The notes under the pieces are model-generated. The model did not search any database. It worked only from the letters and a program-made list of their open reading frames with translations, and was not told the DNA's origin. Positions 35,656 through 45,300 of a stretch of DNA of 64,000 nt are shown here, one piece after another. A program made the position numbers and the translations under genes. Within the stretch, counting starts at the first letter, position 1; every line of letters starts with the position of its first letter. Origin of the DNA: Acidimicrobiaceae bacterium (GTDB lineage Bacteria > Actinomycetota > Acidimicrobiia > Acidimicrobiales > Aldehydirespiratoraceae); the NCBI GenBank assembly GCA_009842325.1, contig VYFQ01000010.1, forward strand, positions 85,199 through 149,198, read 5' to 3'.

Positions 35656-35853
35656 GTGGACGAACCGGAGCGCCTCGGCGAGGTGGAGGTGCGCTTCATC
35701 CAGTCCTACCTGACCGCCAAGGACTACATCTGTCCCAACTGCAACCGGACCATCCCGGTCGGAACCGGCCACTACGTCGTAGTGCCCGTCGAGGCGCCCG
35801 ACCTGCGGCGCCACTGGCATCGCGGCTGCTGGGACCGGCGCACCAAACGCTAG
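35656..35853 (+). CDS. Small zinc-ribbon-like protein (65 residues)
   Basis: A 65-residue protein from a GTG at 35656. Cys26/Cys29 (CPNC) and a C-terminal RRHWHRGCW (His53, His55, Cys58) look like one zinc site. Similar small proteins occur in actinobacterial genomes, where they have been annotated loosely as ATP/GTP-binding, but I see no nucleotide motif. It ends convergent with yraN, the two stops sharing CTAG. Function unknown; RNA or DNA contact is possible. Confidence 0.7.
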   Translation: MDEPERLGEVEVRFIQSYLTAKDYICPNCNRTIPVGTGHYVVVPVEAPDLRRHWHRGCWDRRTKR

Positions 35854-36308
35854 AAGGCGTTCTCGATCACTTTGACTTCGACGCCGGTGACGGTGGCGAC
35901 GTCGAAGCGGACCCGGCCCCGGCGATCGTTGGCCTGCAGCCATTGGAGGGCCAGCGACCGGATCTTGAGCTGCTTGCGCCGGTCCACCGCCTCCGCGGCC
36001 GCCCCGAAGCGGTCCGAGCGGCGGGCCTTCACCTCGCAGAACACGATCTCGCCGTCGCGGAACAGGACCAAGTCCAGCTCGCCCGAGCTAACCCGCCAGT
36101 TCTGGTCCAATACCTCGTAGCCGGCCTCGCGGTACCAGCGAGCAACCTTGCGCTCACCCCACGCGCCGCGGGCTTGCTTCGAACGGTCCGGGGATCGGCC
36201 ACTCCGATGCGCGGCACCGGACTGGAGGTCAGCGATAGCGCTTTTCCTTGACCTTCGCCGCCTTGCCGACGCGGTCGCGCAGGTAGTACAGCTTCGCCCG
36301 GCGCACAT
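35850..36308 (-). CDS. yraN: YraN/UPF0102-family endonuclease-like protein
   Basis: A 152-residue member of the YraN family, which has a restriction-endonuclease-like fold. The core from residue about 47 matches ([42 protein letters not shown]). GELD and EVK give the PD-(D/E)xK active-site pattern. The only in-frame canonical start is the ATG at 36308, inside rplS, giving an 80-base overlap and about 45 extra arginine-rich residues compared with the family. A rare start after the rplS stop cannot be excluded. Confidence 0.8.
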   Translation of the reverse strand: MCAGRSCTTCATASARRRRSRKSAIADLQSGAAHRSGRSPDRSKQARGAWGERKVARWYREAGYEVLDQNWRVSSGELDLVLFRDGEIVFCEVKARRSDRFGAAAEAVDRRKQLKIRSLALQWLQANDRRGRVRFDVATVTGVEVKVIENAF

Positions 36309-36576
36309 CGCCCTGGATGATGCGCTCGATGCGATCTATCACCGGGGTGTGCACCGGAAACGTGCGCTCCACGCCCACACCGAAGCTCACCTTCCGCACG
36401 GTGAAGGTCTCGCGCACCCCGCTGCCCTGACGCCGGATCACCACACCCTCGAACACCTGAGTGCGGGCCCGGTTGCCCTCCACGACCCGCACATGCACGC
36501 GGACGGTGTCGCCCGGCTGGAACTCCGGGACGTCGTCGCGAAGGTTCTGCGCATCAACGAGGTCGGTGGGGTTCAT
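36229..36576 (-). CDS. rplS: 50S ribosomal protein L19
   Basis: A 115-residue L19 of normal length, located at the interface of the two ribosomal subunits. Typical motifs are present: [29 protein letters not shown] and the basic end [21 protein letters not shown]. It follows trmD on the minus strand by 45 bases, the widely conserved rpsP-rimM-trmD-rplS order. Confidence 0.97.
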   Translation of the reverse strand: MNPTDLVDAQNLRDDVPEFQPGDTVRVHVRVVEGNRARTQVFEGVVIRRQGSGVRETFTVRKVSFGVGVERTFPVHTPVIDRIERIIQGDVRRAKLYYLRDRVGKAAKVKEKRYR

Positions 36577-36621
36577 CGCTGTCTCCGCTCACATCGGCCG
36601 CTGCGGCCGGGCGGAGGGAGT

Positions 36622-37377
36622 CTACGAGCGCCGCCCCCCGCCTCCACCAGCGTCGAGACCGTGATCTTCGAGGAGCTTCTGCTCCTCGTCGCTCAGGCCG
36701 CCCCGGGCCTCGATCAGGTCCGGGCGGCGCTGGATGGTACGGGCCAGCGACTGGGCTCGGCGCCAGCGGGCCACCCGAGCGTGATCGCCCGACAGCAGCA
36801 CCTCGGGGACGGGCCAGTCCCGGAATTTCGCCGGCCGGGTGTATTGGGGGTACTCCAGCAGCCCTTCGCTGAAGGACTCCTCGGACGTGGATGCCTCGTT
36901 GGAGAGCACGCCCGGCACGCAGCGCGCCACTGCCTCCAGCACCACCCCCGCCGCTGCCTCACCGCCTGAGAGGACCACATCGCCGACCGAGATCTCGCCG
37001 TCCACCAAGTGCTGGCAGACCCGCTCATCGACGCCCTCGTAGCGCCCGCAGAGCATCGAGAACCCGGTCCCGGAGGCCAGTTCGCCCGCCATGGCCTGGT
37101 CGAAGCGGCGACCTGCGGGCGACAGGTAGAAGAGCGGTCGAGGCGGCTCGACCGCCTCCACCGCGTCGAACAGGGGCTGGGGCATCATCACCATTCCCGC
37201 TCCCCCGCCGAAGGGCGCGTCATCGGTGCTCCGGTGGCGGTCGGTGGCGGCCATCCTTAGGTCGTGGACCCTCACGTCGAGCGTGCCAGCGGAGCGGCTG
37301 CGCCCGATGACCGAGGCCGAGGCCATTGTCTCCACCAAGTCGGGGAAGATCGTGAAGATGTCGATTCGAAAACTCAT
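36622..37377 (-). CDS. trmD: tRNA (guanine-N1-)-methyltransferase
   Basis: A 251-residue TrmD, which methylates G37 of tRNAs reading CNN and prevents frameshifting. The trefoil-knot SAM-binding motifs are seen: YLSPAGRRFDQ, CGRYEGVDERV and SVGDVVLSGGE. It begins FRIDIFTIFPDL as usual. The C-terminus ends in a short glycine-rich tail. The ATG at 37377 overlaps the rimM stop (ATGA). Confidence 0.97.
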   Translation of the reverse strand: MSFRIDIFTIFPDLVETMASASVIGRSRSAGTLDVRVHDLRMAATDRHRSTDDAPFGGGAGMVMMPQPLFDAVEAVEPPRPLFYLSPAGRRFDQAMAGELASGTGFSMLCGRYEGVDERVCQHLVDGEISVGDVVLSGGEAAAGVVLEAVARCVPGVLSNEASTSEESFSEGLLEYPQYTRPAKFRDWPVPEVLLSGDHARVARWRRAQSLARTIQRRPDLIEARGGLSDEEQKLLEDHGLDAGGGGGRRS

Positions 37378-37919
37378 GTCGCCGTTTCGAACAGCCCGTC
37401 GGGAACCTCAACCTCTACCAGCTTGCCGGGCACCGAACGGACGAGGAAGCGCAGCGGCACTAGGGCGCCGTCGGTGAGTTCGAGCAGGTCTCCGGCCGGA
37501 TTGGCCAAGACGGACGCCACGACGCCCCGGTCCGTGCCGGCCTGGTCGACCACCCGGGCACCGATCAGCTCGTGGACCCACAACTCATCGGGGTCCACGA
37601 TCGGCGCGGCCCGCAGGACCAGCCCCCTCAAAGCCTCAGCTTTGCTGCGGTCGTCGATACCGACGAAGGCCACAAGGTGGCGCTTGTTGTGGGGTCGGGC
37701 CGCGGAGACCTGCAGGATGCCCAAGTCGGTCTGAAGTTCGGATCCGGGCTCCAGACGCTCGGGCCGGTTCGACACCAGCGTGACGGTTACCTCACCGCCG
37801 GTGCCATGGGGCCGCCCGACGCGGCCGATCTCCAGCAGAGGCGCTGAGGACGCCCCGGACGACGCAGACGGGCCACCCGCGCGGCCTCTAGTCGACGAAC
37901 TCGACCTCGATGTCGACAT
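37374..37919 (-). CDS. rimM: 16S rRNA processing protein RimM
   Basis: A 181-residue RimM, needed for maturation of the 30S head; it binds S19. The N-terminal domain begins LLEIGRVGRPHGTGGEV, and the C-terminal PRC-barrel contains DELWVHELIGARVVD. The first 27 residues are Ser/Gly-rich, beyond the family core. The only canonical in-frame start is the ATG at 37919, giving a 32-base overlap with khpA. Confidence 0.93.
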   Translation of the reverse strand: MSTSRSSSSTRGRAGGPSASSGASSAPLLEIGRVGRPHGTGGEVTVTLVSNRPERLEPGSELQTDLGILQVSAARPHNKRHLVAFVGIDDRSKAEALRGLVLRAAPIVDPDELWVHELIGARVVDQAGTDRGVVASVLANPAGDLLELTDGALVPLRFLVRSVPGKLVEVEVPDGLFETAT

Positions 37920-38142
37920 CGTCGCGCGATCCGGCGGCGCGCACGAGGGTGCGTATGGCGTGCGCCACGCGGCCTCGCTTGCCTATCACCCTGCCCATCT
38001 CACCCTGCGCGACACGGACGTCGAGGCGTACCGCGTCGGGGCCGGCCGAGGTCGCCGTGACCTGAACCGCATCAGTGTCGTCGACGATGCTCGTGACGAC
38101 GTAATGGCACATCGCCTGGGCGGTGGGGGCCAGATCGCTCAC
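37888..38142 (-). CDS. khpA: KH-domain RNA-binding protein KhpA
   Basis: An 84-residue single KH-domain protein. The GKRGR loop (GxxG) lies in GRVIGKRGRVAHAIRTLVRA. KhpA (YlqC) partners KhpB in RNA regulation in Gram-positives, and its gene normally lies between rpsP and rimM, as here. The GTG at 38142 overlaps the rpsP stop (GTGA). Confidence 0.93.
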   Translation of the reverse strand: MSDLAPTAQAMCHYVVTSIVDDTDAVQVTATSAGPDAVRLDVRVAQGEMGRVIGKRGRVAHAIRTLVRAAGSRDDVDIEVEFVD

Positions 38143-38450
38143 GAGCCTGAGTCCCCGGCGCCGGCTGCCTCGGGCGTGGCCGCGGCTATTCCCTGGCCCC
38201 GGAAGGTCTCCCAGGCGCCGCTGATCTTCAGCAACTTCTCCACCCGCTCGGTGGGCTGCGCGCCATGACGCAGCCAGTGCAGCGCGCGGTCGTTGTCGAT
38301 CCGCACCACCGACGGCTCCTGGCGGGGCTCGTATATCCCGATGATCTCGATGAAGCGCCCGTTACGGGGAGCTCGGGCATCTGCCGCCACCACGCGATAG
38401 GTGGGTTGTTTCTTCTTCCCCATCCGCATGAGGCGCAACTTGACAGCCAA
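38139..38450 (-). CDS. rpsP: 30S ribosomal protein S16
   Basis: A 103-residue S16. MAVKLRLMRMGKKKQPTYR and the RFIEIIGIYEP motif are diagnostic. It extends about 20 residues past the core with an Ala/Gly-rich tail, common in actinobacteria. The start is a TTG at 38450, supported by AGAGGA six bases upstream and by the conserved N-terminus. First gene of rpsP-khpA-rimM-trmD, 36 bases after ffh. Confidence 0.96.
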   Translation of the reverse strand: MAVKLRLMRMGKKKQPTYRVVAADARAPRNGRFIEIIGIYEPRQEPSVVRIDNDRALHWLRHGAQPTERVEKLLKISGAWETFRGQGIAAATPEAAGAGDSGS

Positions 38451-38486
38451 TTTGATTCCTCTGATCTCTCGATGTCCGGCGAAGGG

Positions 38487-39956
38487 TCAATTCAACCCGG
38501 GCCACTCACCCTTTTCCAACCCTGGAAGGGTCAGAGGCGTCTTGGAAACGGGCACCGGTCCCTTGGGGGTGGTTCGGCCGCCGGTGCCGCGCCGCTTGGA
38601 GGCGGACGCCCGGCCCCCCGATCGTCCCGCCTGCTTGGACGACCGGGCCCTTGACGCGGCCATCCGCTTGCCGCCGAGCCCTCCGAGCCCCTTCATCGCC
38701 GAGCGCATCTGCTTGAACTGATCGACCAGGGCCTTCACGTCGCTGGGACGGCAGCCCGAACCGGCCGCGATGCGCTGCCGGCGGGAGGCGTCGATGATGT
38801 CGGGCTCGGCGCGCTCCTGCGGCGTCATCGAGTGGATCATGCCGGTGATGCGGCCGATGCGGCCTTCATCGACTTCGGCGCCGCGCAGTTCCCGCGGCAC
38901 TCCGGGCATCATGCCGATGAGGCTGCGCAGGTTGCCCATGCCGAGGACCTGCTGCATCGTGGTAAGGAAGTCGTCGAAGGTGAACGTTCCCTCCAGCAGC
39001 CTGGAAGCGGTCTCGGTGGCCTGCTCGGCCTCGAAAGCGGATTCGGCCTTGTCGATCAGCGTCTCGACGTCGCCCATCCCCAGGATGCGGCTGGCGAGAC
39101 GATCGGGATGGAACGGCTCGAAGTCCTCCAGCTTCTCGCCTACCGAGGCGAACGCTATGGGCCGGCCCACCACCTCCTTGACCGACAGCGCCGCCCCACC
39201 CCGGGCGTCGCCGTCCAGCTTGGTGAGGATGACGCCGTCGAGGGCGAGCGTGTCGTGGAAAGTCCTTGCCGAGTTCACGGCATCCTGGCCGGCCGTGGCG
39301 TCGACCACCAGGAACGTGTAGTGGGGCCGCACTGCCTTGGAGATCCGGCGCACCTGATCCATCATCTCGGCGTCGATGGCCAGACGGCCCGCAGTGTCGA
39401 CGATGACTACGTCGCGCCCGGTCCGGGTCGCTTCGGCCAGCGAGGCCGACGCGGCCTTGACCGGGCCTCGGCGGTGGCTGAACACGGGCACGCCGGCTCG
39501 CTCGCCCAGCGTCCGCAACTGCTCGACCGCGGCGGGCCGCTGCAGGTCGGCGCCGACCAGCAGCGGGCTGCGGCCCTGGCGCAGGAGCCACTGGGCCAGC
39601 TTGGCCGCATTGGTGGTCTTGCCCGAGCCCTGCAGACCGGCCAGGAGCACCACTGTGGGCGGCTTCGACGCATAGGTGATGGTGAGCCGCTCACCCCCGA
39701 GGCTGGTGGTGAGCTCCGAGAGCACGACCTTGACCACCTGCTGGGCGGGATTGAGAGCCCGCGAGAGCTCCTCGCCGACGGCTCGCTGGCGGATGCGCCC
39801 GGTGAGGCCGGTGACCACATCCAGGTTGACGTCGGCCTCAAGCAGGGCCACACGGATCTCACTCAGCGCGGCGTCGACGTCCTCCACCGAGAGACGTCCC
39901 CGGCCGCGCAGCCTGGAGAACACGGTCTCGAAGCGGCTAGTCAGCGTGTCGAACAT
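38487..39956 (-). CDS. ffh: Signal recognition particle protein Ffh (SRP54)
   Basis: A 489-residue SRP GTPase that targets nascent membrane proteins. The N domain is at 1-90. The G domain has GLQGSGKTT near residue 105, DTAGRL and TKLDGDARGG. The methionine-rich M domain begins about 310 and binds 4.5S RNA and signal sequences. A basic Ser/Gly/Arg tail follows. ftsY lies 54 bases upstream on the same strand. Confidence 0.97.
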   Translation of the reverse strand: MFDTLTSRFETVFSRLRGRGRLSVEDVDAALSEIRVALLEADVNLDVVTGLTGRIRQRAVGEELSRALNPAQQVVKVVLSELTTSLGGERLTITYASKPPTVVLLAGLQGSGKTTNAAKLAQWLLRQGRSPLLVGADLQRPAAVEQLRTLGERAGVPVFSHRRGPVKAASASLAEATRTGRDVVIVDTAGRLAIDAEMMDQVRRISKAVRPHYTFLVVDATAGQDAVNSARTFHDTLALDGVILTKLDGDARGGAALSVKEVVGRPIAFASVGEKLEDFEPFHPDRLASRILGMGDVETLIDKAESAFEAEQATETASRLLEGTFTFDDFLTTMQQVLGMGNLRSLIGMMPGVPRELRGAEVDEGRIGRITGMIHSMTPQERAEPDIIDASRRQRIAAGSGCRPSDVKALVDQFKQMRSAMKGLGGLGGKRMAASRARSSKQAGRSGGRASASKRRGTGGRTTPKGPVPVSKTPLTLPGLEKGEWPGLN

Positions 39957-40010
39957 GGCCGGGTCACCCTACCTAGCGGGCCCTACCTTGATCGCCCTTC
40001 TGAGTCTTCG

Positions 40011-41096
40011 TCAGGCGAACAGGGCCTCCACGAATTCCGAGGTGTCGAAGGGCACAAGGTCGGCGATCCCCTCGCCGACTCCGACAAGCTTCACCGGCAC
40101 TCCGAGCTCGGCCTGCACAGCCACAACGATCCCGCCCTTGGCCGAGCCGTCGAGCTTGGTGAGGACCACACCGGTTACGTCCACCGCGTCGGCGAACTCA
40201 CGGGCCTGGGCCAAGCCGTTCTGACCGGTCGTGGCATCGAGCACCAGAAGGGTCTCGGTGACCACCCCTGATCCCTTGTCAGCCACCCGCCGCACCTTCT
40301 GGAGTTCGGCCATGAGGTTGTGTTCGGTGTGGAACCTTCCGGCCGTGTCGGCCAGGACCAGATCCGCCCCACGGGCCGCAGCCGACTCCACCGCGTCGTA
40401 CACCACCGACGCGGGATCAGCACCGGCGGAGCCCCGCACGATGTGCACCGAGGAGCGCTCAGCCCACATGGCCAGCTGGTCCGCGGCCGCAGCGCGGAAG
40501 GTGTCACCGGCGGCCAGCACCACCCCGGAGCCGGCGTCGGCCTCGCGCTTGGCCAGCTTGCCGATGGTTGTGGTCTTTCCGGTGCCGTTGACTCCGACGA
40601 ACAGCCACACCGACGGGCTCTCGCCGTCGCTGCGGCGAGCCAGCGACCGGTCGAAGCCTCCAAGTCGCTCCCGCAGCTCGGTCTGCAGCGCCGCCTTCGC
40701 CGCGGTGGGATCGCCTCCGACACTGCCGACCCGTGCCCTGGCTGCCTCCACGATCTCGGAGCTGGTCGCCAACCCGACGTCGGCCCTGATCAGGGCCTCG
40801 GTCACCTCGGTCCACGCTTCCTGCGAGACCGACGTCCGCTCCAGGGCGGTCAGCGGTCCACTCAGAACGGCACGCGCCTTCGAGAGGCGGTCGCGCAGCG
40901 AGGGGGCAGGCCCGCCGGCCGCTCCGGCAGCCCTGTCGGCCAGCCGGCCGACAACCCGGTCCGCGGCCTCGCCCGCCGCGGCCGCGCCGTCAACGACCCC
41001 AGGGGCGGGTGGCTGGCGGCGCCTGAGCACGACGACGGCCGCGACCACCAGCACAGCCGCCAACGCGACCAGGCCAACAATGATCTCGAGCGTCAT
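40011..41096 (-). CDS. ftsY: Signal recognition particle receptor FtsY
   Basis: A 361-residue SRP receptor. Residues 4-24 form an N-terminal membrane helix that anchors it, a feature of many actinobacterial FtsY proteins. The NG domain has GVNGTGKTTT near residue 168, DTAGRF and TKLDGSAKGG. The ATG at 41096 overlaps the stop of the HtrA-type protease (ATGA), so the two are translationally coupled. Confidence 0.97.
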   Translation of the reverse strand: MTLEIIVGLVALAAVLVVAAVVVLRRRQPPAPGVVDGAAAAGEAADRVVGRLADRAAGAAGGPAPSLRDRLSKARAVLSGPLTALERTSVSQEAWTEVTEALIRADVGLATSSEIVEAARARVGSVGGDPTAAKAALQTELRERLGGFDRSLARRSDGESPSVWLFVGVNGTGKTTTIGKLAKREADAGSGVVLAAGDTFRAAAADQLAMWAERSSVHIVRGSAGADPASVVYDAVESAAARGADLVLADTAGRFHTEHNLMAELQKVRRVADKGSGVVTETLLVLDATTGQNGLAQAREFADAVDVTGVVLTKLDGSAKGGIVVAVQAELGVPVKLVGVGEGIADLVPFDTSEFVEALFA

Positions 41097-42322
41097 CCCA
41101 GTGCGTCCAGCACGGCAGTGGCTAGGTAGACGTCGTCACCCCGCCTGATCGTCAGCTCGACAGCCTCTCCGGGCCGGCGCAGCTTGATGGCGGCTGCCAG
41201 CTCCGCGATGTCCTTCATGGGCTCGGCGTCGAGACTGACGATGATGTCGCCGGCCAGCAGGCCCGCCTCCTGGGCCGGGGATCCTGAGAGGACCTGGACC
41301 ACTACCACCCCCGCGATGTCGCCGTCGGCAGCCCGGCCGCTGATCCCGAGATATCCGAGCTCCAGCGACTCCCCCTTGACGATGCGGGTGGCGATCAGAT
41401 CTACAGTGTCACTGGGGACGGCGAAGCCCAAGCCGATGTTGCCGCCTGAAGTGGTCTGGATCATCGTGTTCATCCCGATGACCCGCCCCTGCCAGTCGGC
41501 CAGGGCGCCGCCCGAGTTGCCGCGATTGATGGCGGCGTCGGTCTGGATCATCTCCACCGGCACCGGCGAGTTGGGGTCGGAACCTCCCTGGACCTGGATC
41601 CTCACCGCGCTCACGATCCCTGCCGTGACCGTGCCGGTCAGGCCGAGAGGACTTCCGATGGCGACCGCCAGCTGCCCCACCCTTACCGACGAGGCCGGCG
41701 CGAAGGTGGCGGCCACCAATTCAGCAGCCCCCGGATCGACCCGTACCACCGCCACGTCGTGCCCGGACGACCCACCGATGACCTCGCCGTCGAGACGGGT
41801 GCCGTCCGACAACGTGACGACCACGTCGTCGACTCCCTCGACGACGTGGTGGTTGGTGACGATGTACCCGTTCTGCGCATCCCACACGATCCCGGAGCCC
41901 AGCCCGAATCCGATCGGCGCATCGACCTCGACGAGCACGACCGAGGGGCTCAGGGCCTCGGCCACGGCCACCACCGGCTCCTCAGAGACGACGGGTGCGG
42001 GGTACTGGGCGGCCGCCGCGTCGGGGATCGACTCGGCCAAGGCGACAGCTGGCCCGTCCGGAGTCGCGGCCTCCTTTGCGGGGACCGCCGCGGCTGCCGG
42101 CTCCGGGGGGATCTCCTCCGGTGTGGCCAGCCTTATCTGGGGAGTTGGCCCGGCACCTTGCGGGTCGTCGAACAGAACCAATCCGAGGGCGGTACCGGCA
42201 ACCAGGACCAGGCAGGCCAGTACCAGTGCCCCCGCGACCTTCCAGGCGGGGCGTCGGGCCGCAACGGCGGCCTCGGGCGGCCTGACCACCGCGGTCGGGC
42301 TGACAGCCTCAGAGTCCTGCAT
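41093..42322 (-). CDS. HtrA/DegP-type serine protease with PDZ domain
   Basis: A 409-residue membrane-anchored protease for extracytoplasmic protein quality control. One N-terminal helix lies at about 28-51. A Pro/Ala linker leads to the trypsin-like domain with the full triad His159 (TNHHVV), Asp189 (HDVAVV) and Ser270 (RGNSGG). One PDZ domain lies at about 310-405 (VVVVQVLSGSPAQEAGLLAGD). It sits between smc and ftsY and overlaps ftsY by four bases, an uncommon position. TAGCTT nine bases before the ATG could be its -10. Confidence 0.93.
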   Translation of the reverse strand: MQDSEAVSPTAVVRPPEAAVAARRPAWKVAGALVLACLVLVAGTALGLVLFDDPQGAGPTPQIRLATPEEIPPEPAAAAVPAKEAATPDGPAVALAESIPDAAAAQYPAPVVSEEPVVAVAEALSPSVVLVEVDAPIGFGLGSGIVWDAQNGYIVTNHHVVEGVDDVVVTLSDGTRLDGEVIGGSSGHDVAVVRVDPGAAELVAATFAPASSVRVGQLAVAIGSPLGLTGTVTAGIVSAVRIQVQGGSDPNSPVPVEMIQTDAAINRGNSGGALADWQGRVIGMNTMIQTTSGGNIGLGFAVPSDTVDLIATRIVKGESLELGYLGISGRAADGDIAGVVVVQVLSGSPAQEAGLLAGDIIVSLDAEPMKDIAELAAAIKLRRPGEAVELTIRRGDDVYLATAVLDALG

Positions 42323-42382
42323 CCGCCCTAGAAGCTAGGCCGAGCAGGTGAGAGAACCGTGAGCGGCGACCCTTGTGGCCCG

Positions 42383-45300
42383 CTAGGCGGCGTCGGAGAC
42401 CCGTTCCGACACCACCATCGACGAGCCGCCGGGCTTCATCGAGACCCCCTGCAGGCAGTCCGCAGCCTCCATGGTCCGCTTCTGGTGGGTGACTATCACC
42501 AGCTGGGCGTCGGAGCGGAACTCGTCGATGAGGGTCAGGAAGCGGTGCAGGTTCACGTCGTCGAGAGCGGCCTCCACCTCATCCATCACGTAGAAGGGCG
42601 ACGGCCGGCTGCGGAACACCGCGAACAGGAAGGCCAGCGCGGCCAGCGTCCGCTCGCCGCCCGAGAGCAGCGACAACCGCTTCACGTTCTTGCCGGACGG
42701 CTTGGCCGAGATCTCGATGCCGGTGTCGAGGAGGTCGTCGGGATCCGTGAGGGTGAGGCGCCCCTCGCCACCCGGGAACAACGCCTCGAACAGCACCTCG
42801 AAGTTGGCGGCCACATCGACGAAGGCCGAGCTGAACACCGTCTTGATCTCGCCGTCGATCGAGCGGATCACCCGGTTGAGGTCGCGGCGGGCGGCGCGGA
42901 TGTCGTCCAGTTGGCCTCGCAGCAGCTCGTGGCGCTCGTAGAGCTCGTCGTACTCGGCCAGAGCCAGAGGATTGACCGGGCCCATGATCTCCAACTCGGT
43001 GGTCAGCTGATCCACCCGCTGCCCGGGGTCGAGCCCGTCGGGCAGCTCCGGCAACTGCGCGGATGCGGCCTCGTGCGGGGTTAGTCCGTAGGTGTCGCGC
43101 AGACGCTCGACCGCCGTCTGCAACCGCGTGCGGAACTCGGCCTCCTCGATGTCATGCCGGCTCTCGGTCTGGCGGAGGGTCTCGTAGCGACTCTCGGCAT
43201 CGGCCTGCCGGCGCCGCAGGTCGTCGAGGTGCGCGGCCAGCGCCCTGACTTCGTCAGAGTGCCGGCGACGGACTTCTCGTATCTCGGCGAGTCCGGCGTT
43301 CAGGATCCCCGTCCGCTCCTCCACCGCCCGCCGGAGCGTCTCAAGCACCGTCGCCTCGCGCTCCAGCACGGCCAGCCGACCCTCGGCCGCGGCCCGGGAG
43401 GCGTGGTAGACGGCCAGCCGCTCCTCCAATTCTGTGACGCGGGCACCCAGCATCTGCTGGCGCTCCTCCAACCCGGCGTCGGTCGCACTCTGGTCGGCCG
43501 CCCGGGCCGCCAGCTCCGACGCGCGCCGGTCGAGGTCGGCGCGGGCTTCGGCCGCCTGGCGGTTTCGCTGGAGTGCTTGCGCCTCTGCCGCCTCCAGCTC
43601 GGGCAGGCGGGACTTGATTTCTGCGACCCGCGAGACGGCCTCCTCCAGCCGGCGGGAGGTCTCCGCCAAGTGGTCCCGCAAGGCGCTGGTCGTGGTGTCG
43701 AGGTCGCGCCGATCCGACTCGGCGCGGTGGATGGCGTCGGCCGACGACGACGCCGCGAGTTCAGACGCGGCCAGCCGGCGGCCGAGCTCGTCGACATGCC
43801 CCCGACTCTCCTCCAGTCCGCTCCGGGCCAGATCGCATCCAGCCTCCGCCTGTTCGACGACTGCCCTCGCGGCCTCAAGCCTCTGGTCCGCCTCTGCCAG
43901 CGCGGGCCGGAGTCCGGCGGCGCCGTGCACGCCGAGTCGCCAGCCTCTGCTGCTCAACCGGTCACCGGCCGGCGTGACCACCACGACGCCGGGATGCCGC
44001 ATCCACACGTCGGCTGCGGCCCGCCAATCGCCGTCCACGAGGACCGTGGAGTCGAGCAACACGTCCAGCAGTCGGGCCACATCCGGATCGGCGGCTCGCA
44101 CCCGGCCCCTCAACGGCTCCAGCCCGAGCCGGGCCACCGGCACAGGCTTCGCGCCGCCGGTGCCGTTGCCCTCCAACGCGATCACAGCCGCGCCGACATC
44201 GCTGGCCTCCACGCTGTCGATCACGCGACGCGCCTCGGCGGTGTGCCTCACTACGACAGCGCCGACCGTGTCCCCCGCGGCGGCCGCGAAGGCTGCTTCG
44301 AGGCCGGAGTCCACCTCCACAAGGTCGCCCAGCAGCCCTAGGACACCATCGGCTGCGGCCTGCACGTCTACCGGCACCGGTCCCGCGGACTGATCGAGGG
44401 CCATGGCGAGCGCCTCGCTTCGGGCGGCCCAGTGCCGCAAGTCGCTCTGGGCCGCTGAACGGGCTTCGACGGCAACCTCCAGGGCGCTCTCGCCGTCGGC
44501 GCGAGCTGCTTCTGCCGCCGCGAGCTCCGCACGGAGGGCGGTGATCTCGTCGCTGCATCCCTCCTGCTCGCTGCGGTGTCGATCAACCCGGCCGGCCAAC
44601 TCCTGCAGGCGACGCTCGGATGCCTCCAAGCGCTGGGCGAGACGGTCCCGCTCCGACTCGTTGAGCCCGATCGTCGACTGAAGCGCAGCCAGTTCGCCCC
44701 TGGCCCCGGCAGCCTCGCTGGCCGCATCCAGGTCGAACCCGCTGTGGTCGCCCCATCGGGCCTCGAACCCGGCCCGGTCCGATTCCAGGCGTTCCTTCAT
44801 CTCCTCTAGGCGGAGACGATCGGAATCGGCCGCGGCGGCGGACAACACGACCGCGGAGAGTTCGCTCCGGCTGCGCTCCAACTCCACTTGCAGTCCCGCG
44901 GCCAGCTCCTGGTCGGCGAGGGCGGCCCTTTGATGCTCGATACCGCGCTGGCGCTCGACCGCGACCGCAGCCAGTCCCGCCGCCCTGGCCCGGAGGCCCT
45001 CGATGCGGGCGAGGCGCTCCGAATGATCGTCCATCCCGTGCCGGGCCAGTCGTTGCTCGTCGGCGGCCACCCTCTCGCTGAGAGCGTCGAGTTCGGTTCG
45101 CAGGTCGGCTTGTTCGGCTGCTCGGGCCTCGCTCTCGTCCTTGTGAGCCCGCAGCCGCTCCCGCAGATCCGAGATCTCGCAGCCGGCCAGATGCACCCGC
45201 AGCACTTCCAGCTCAGCGAGCAGGTCGGCGTGCCGACGGGCTGCCTCAGCCTGCTTCTGCAGGGGGCGCAAGCGCCGTCGCACCTCCCTCAGCAGGTCGC

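Noticed and set aside
35493..35699. Upstream extension of the cytochrome frame
   Set aside because: It reads Ser/Thr/Arg-rich sequence across the two plus-strand small genes and precedes a proper signal sequence.
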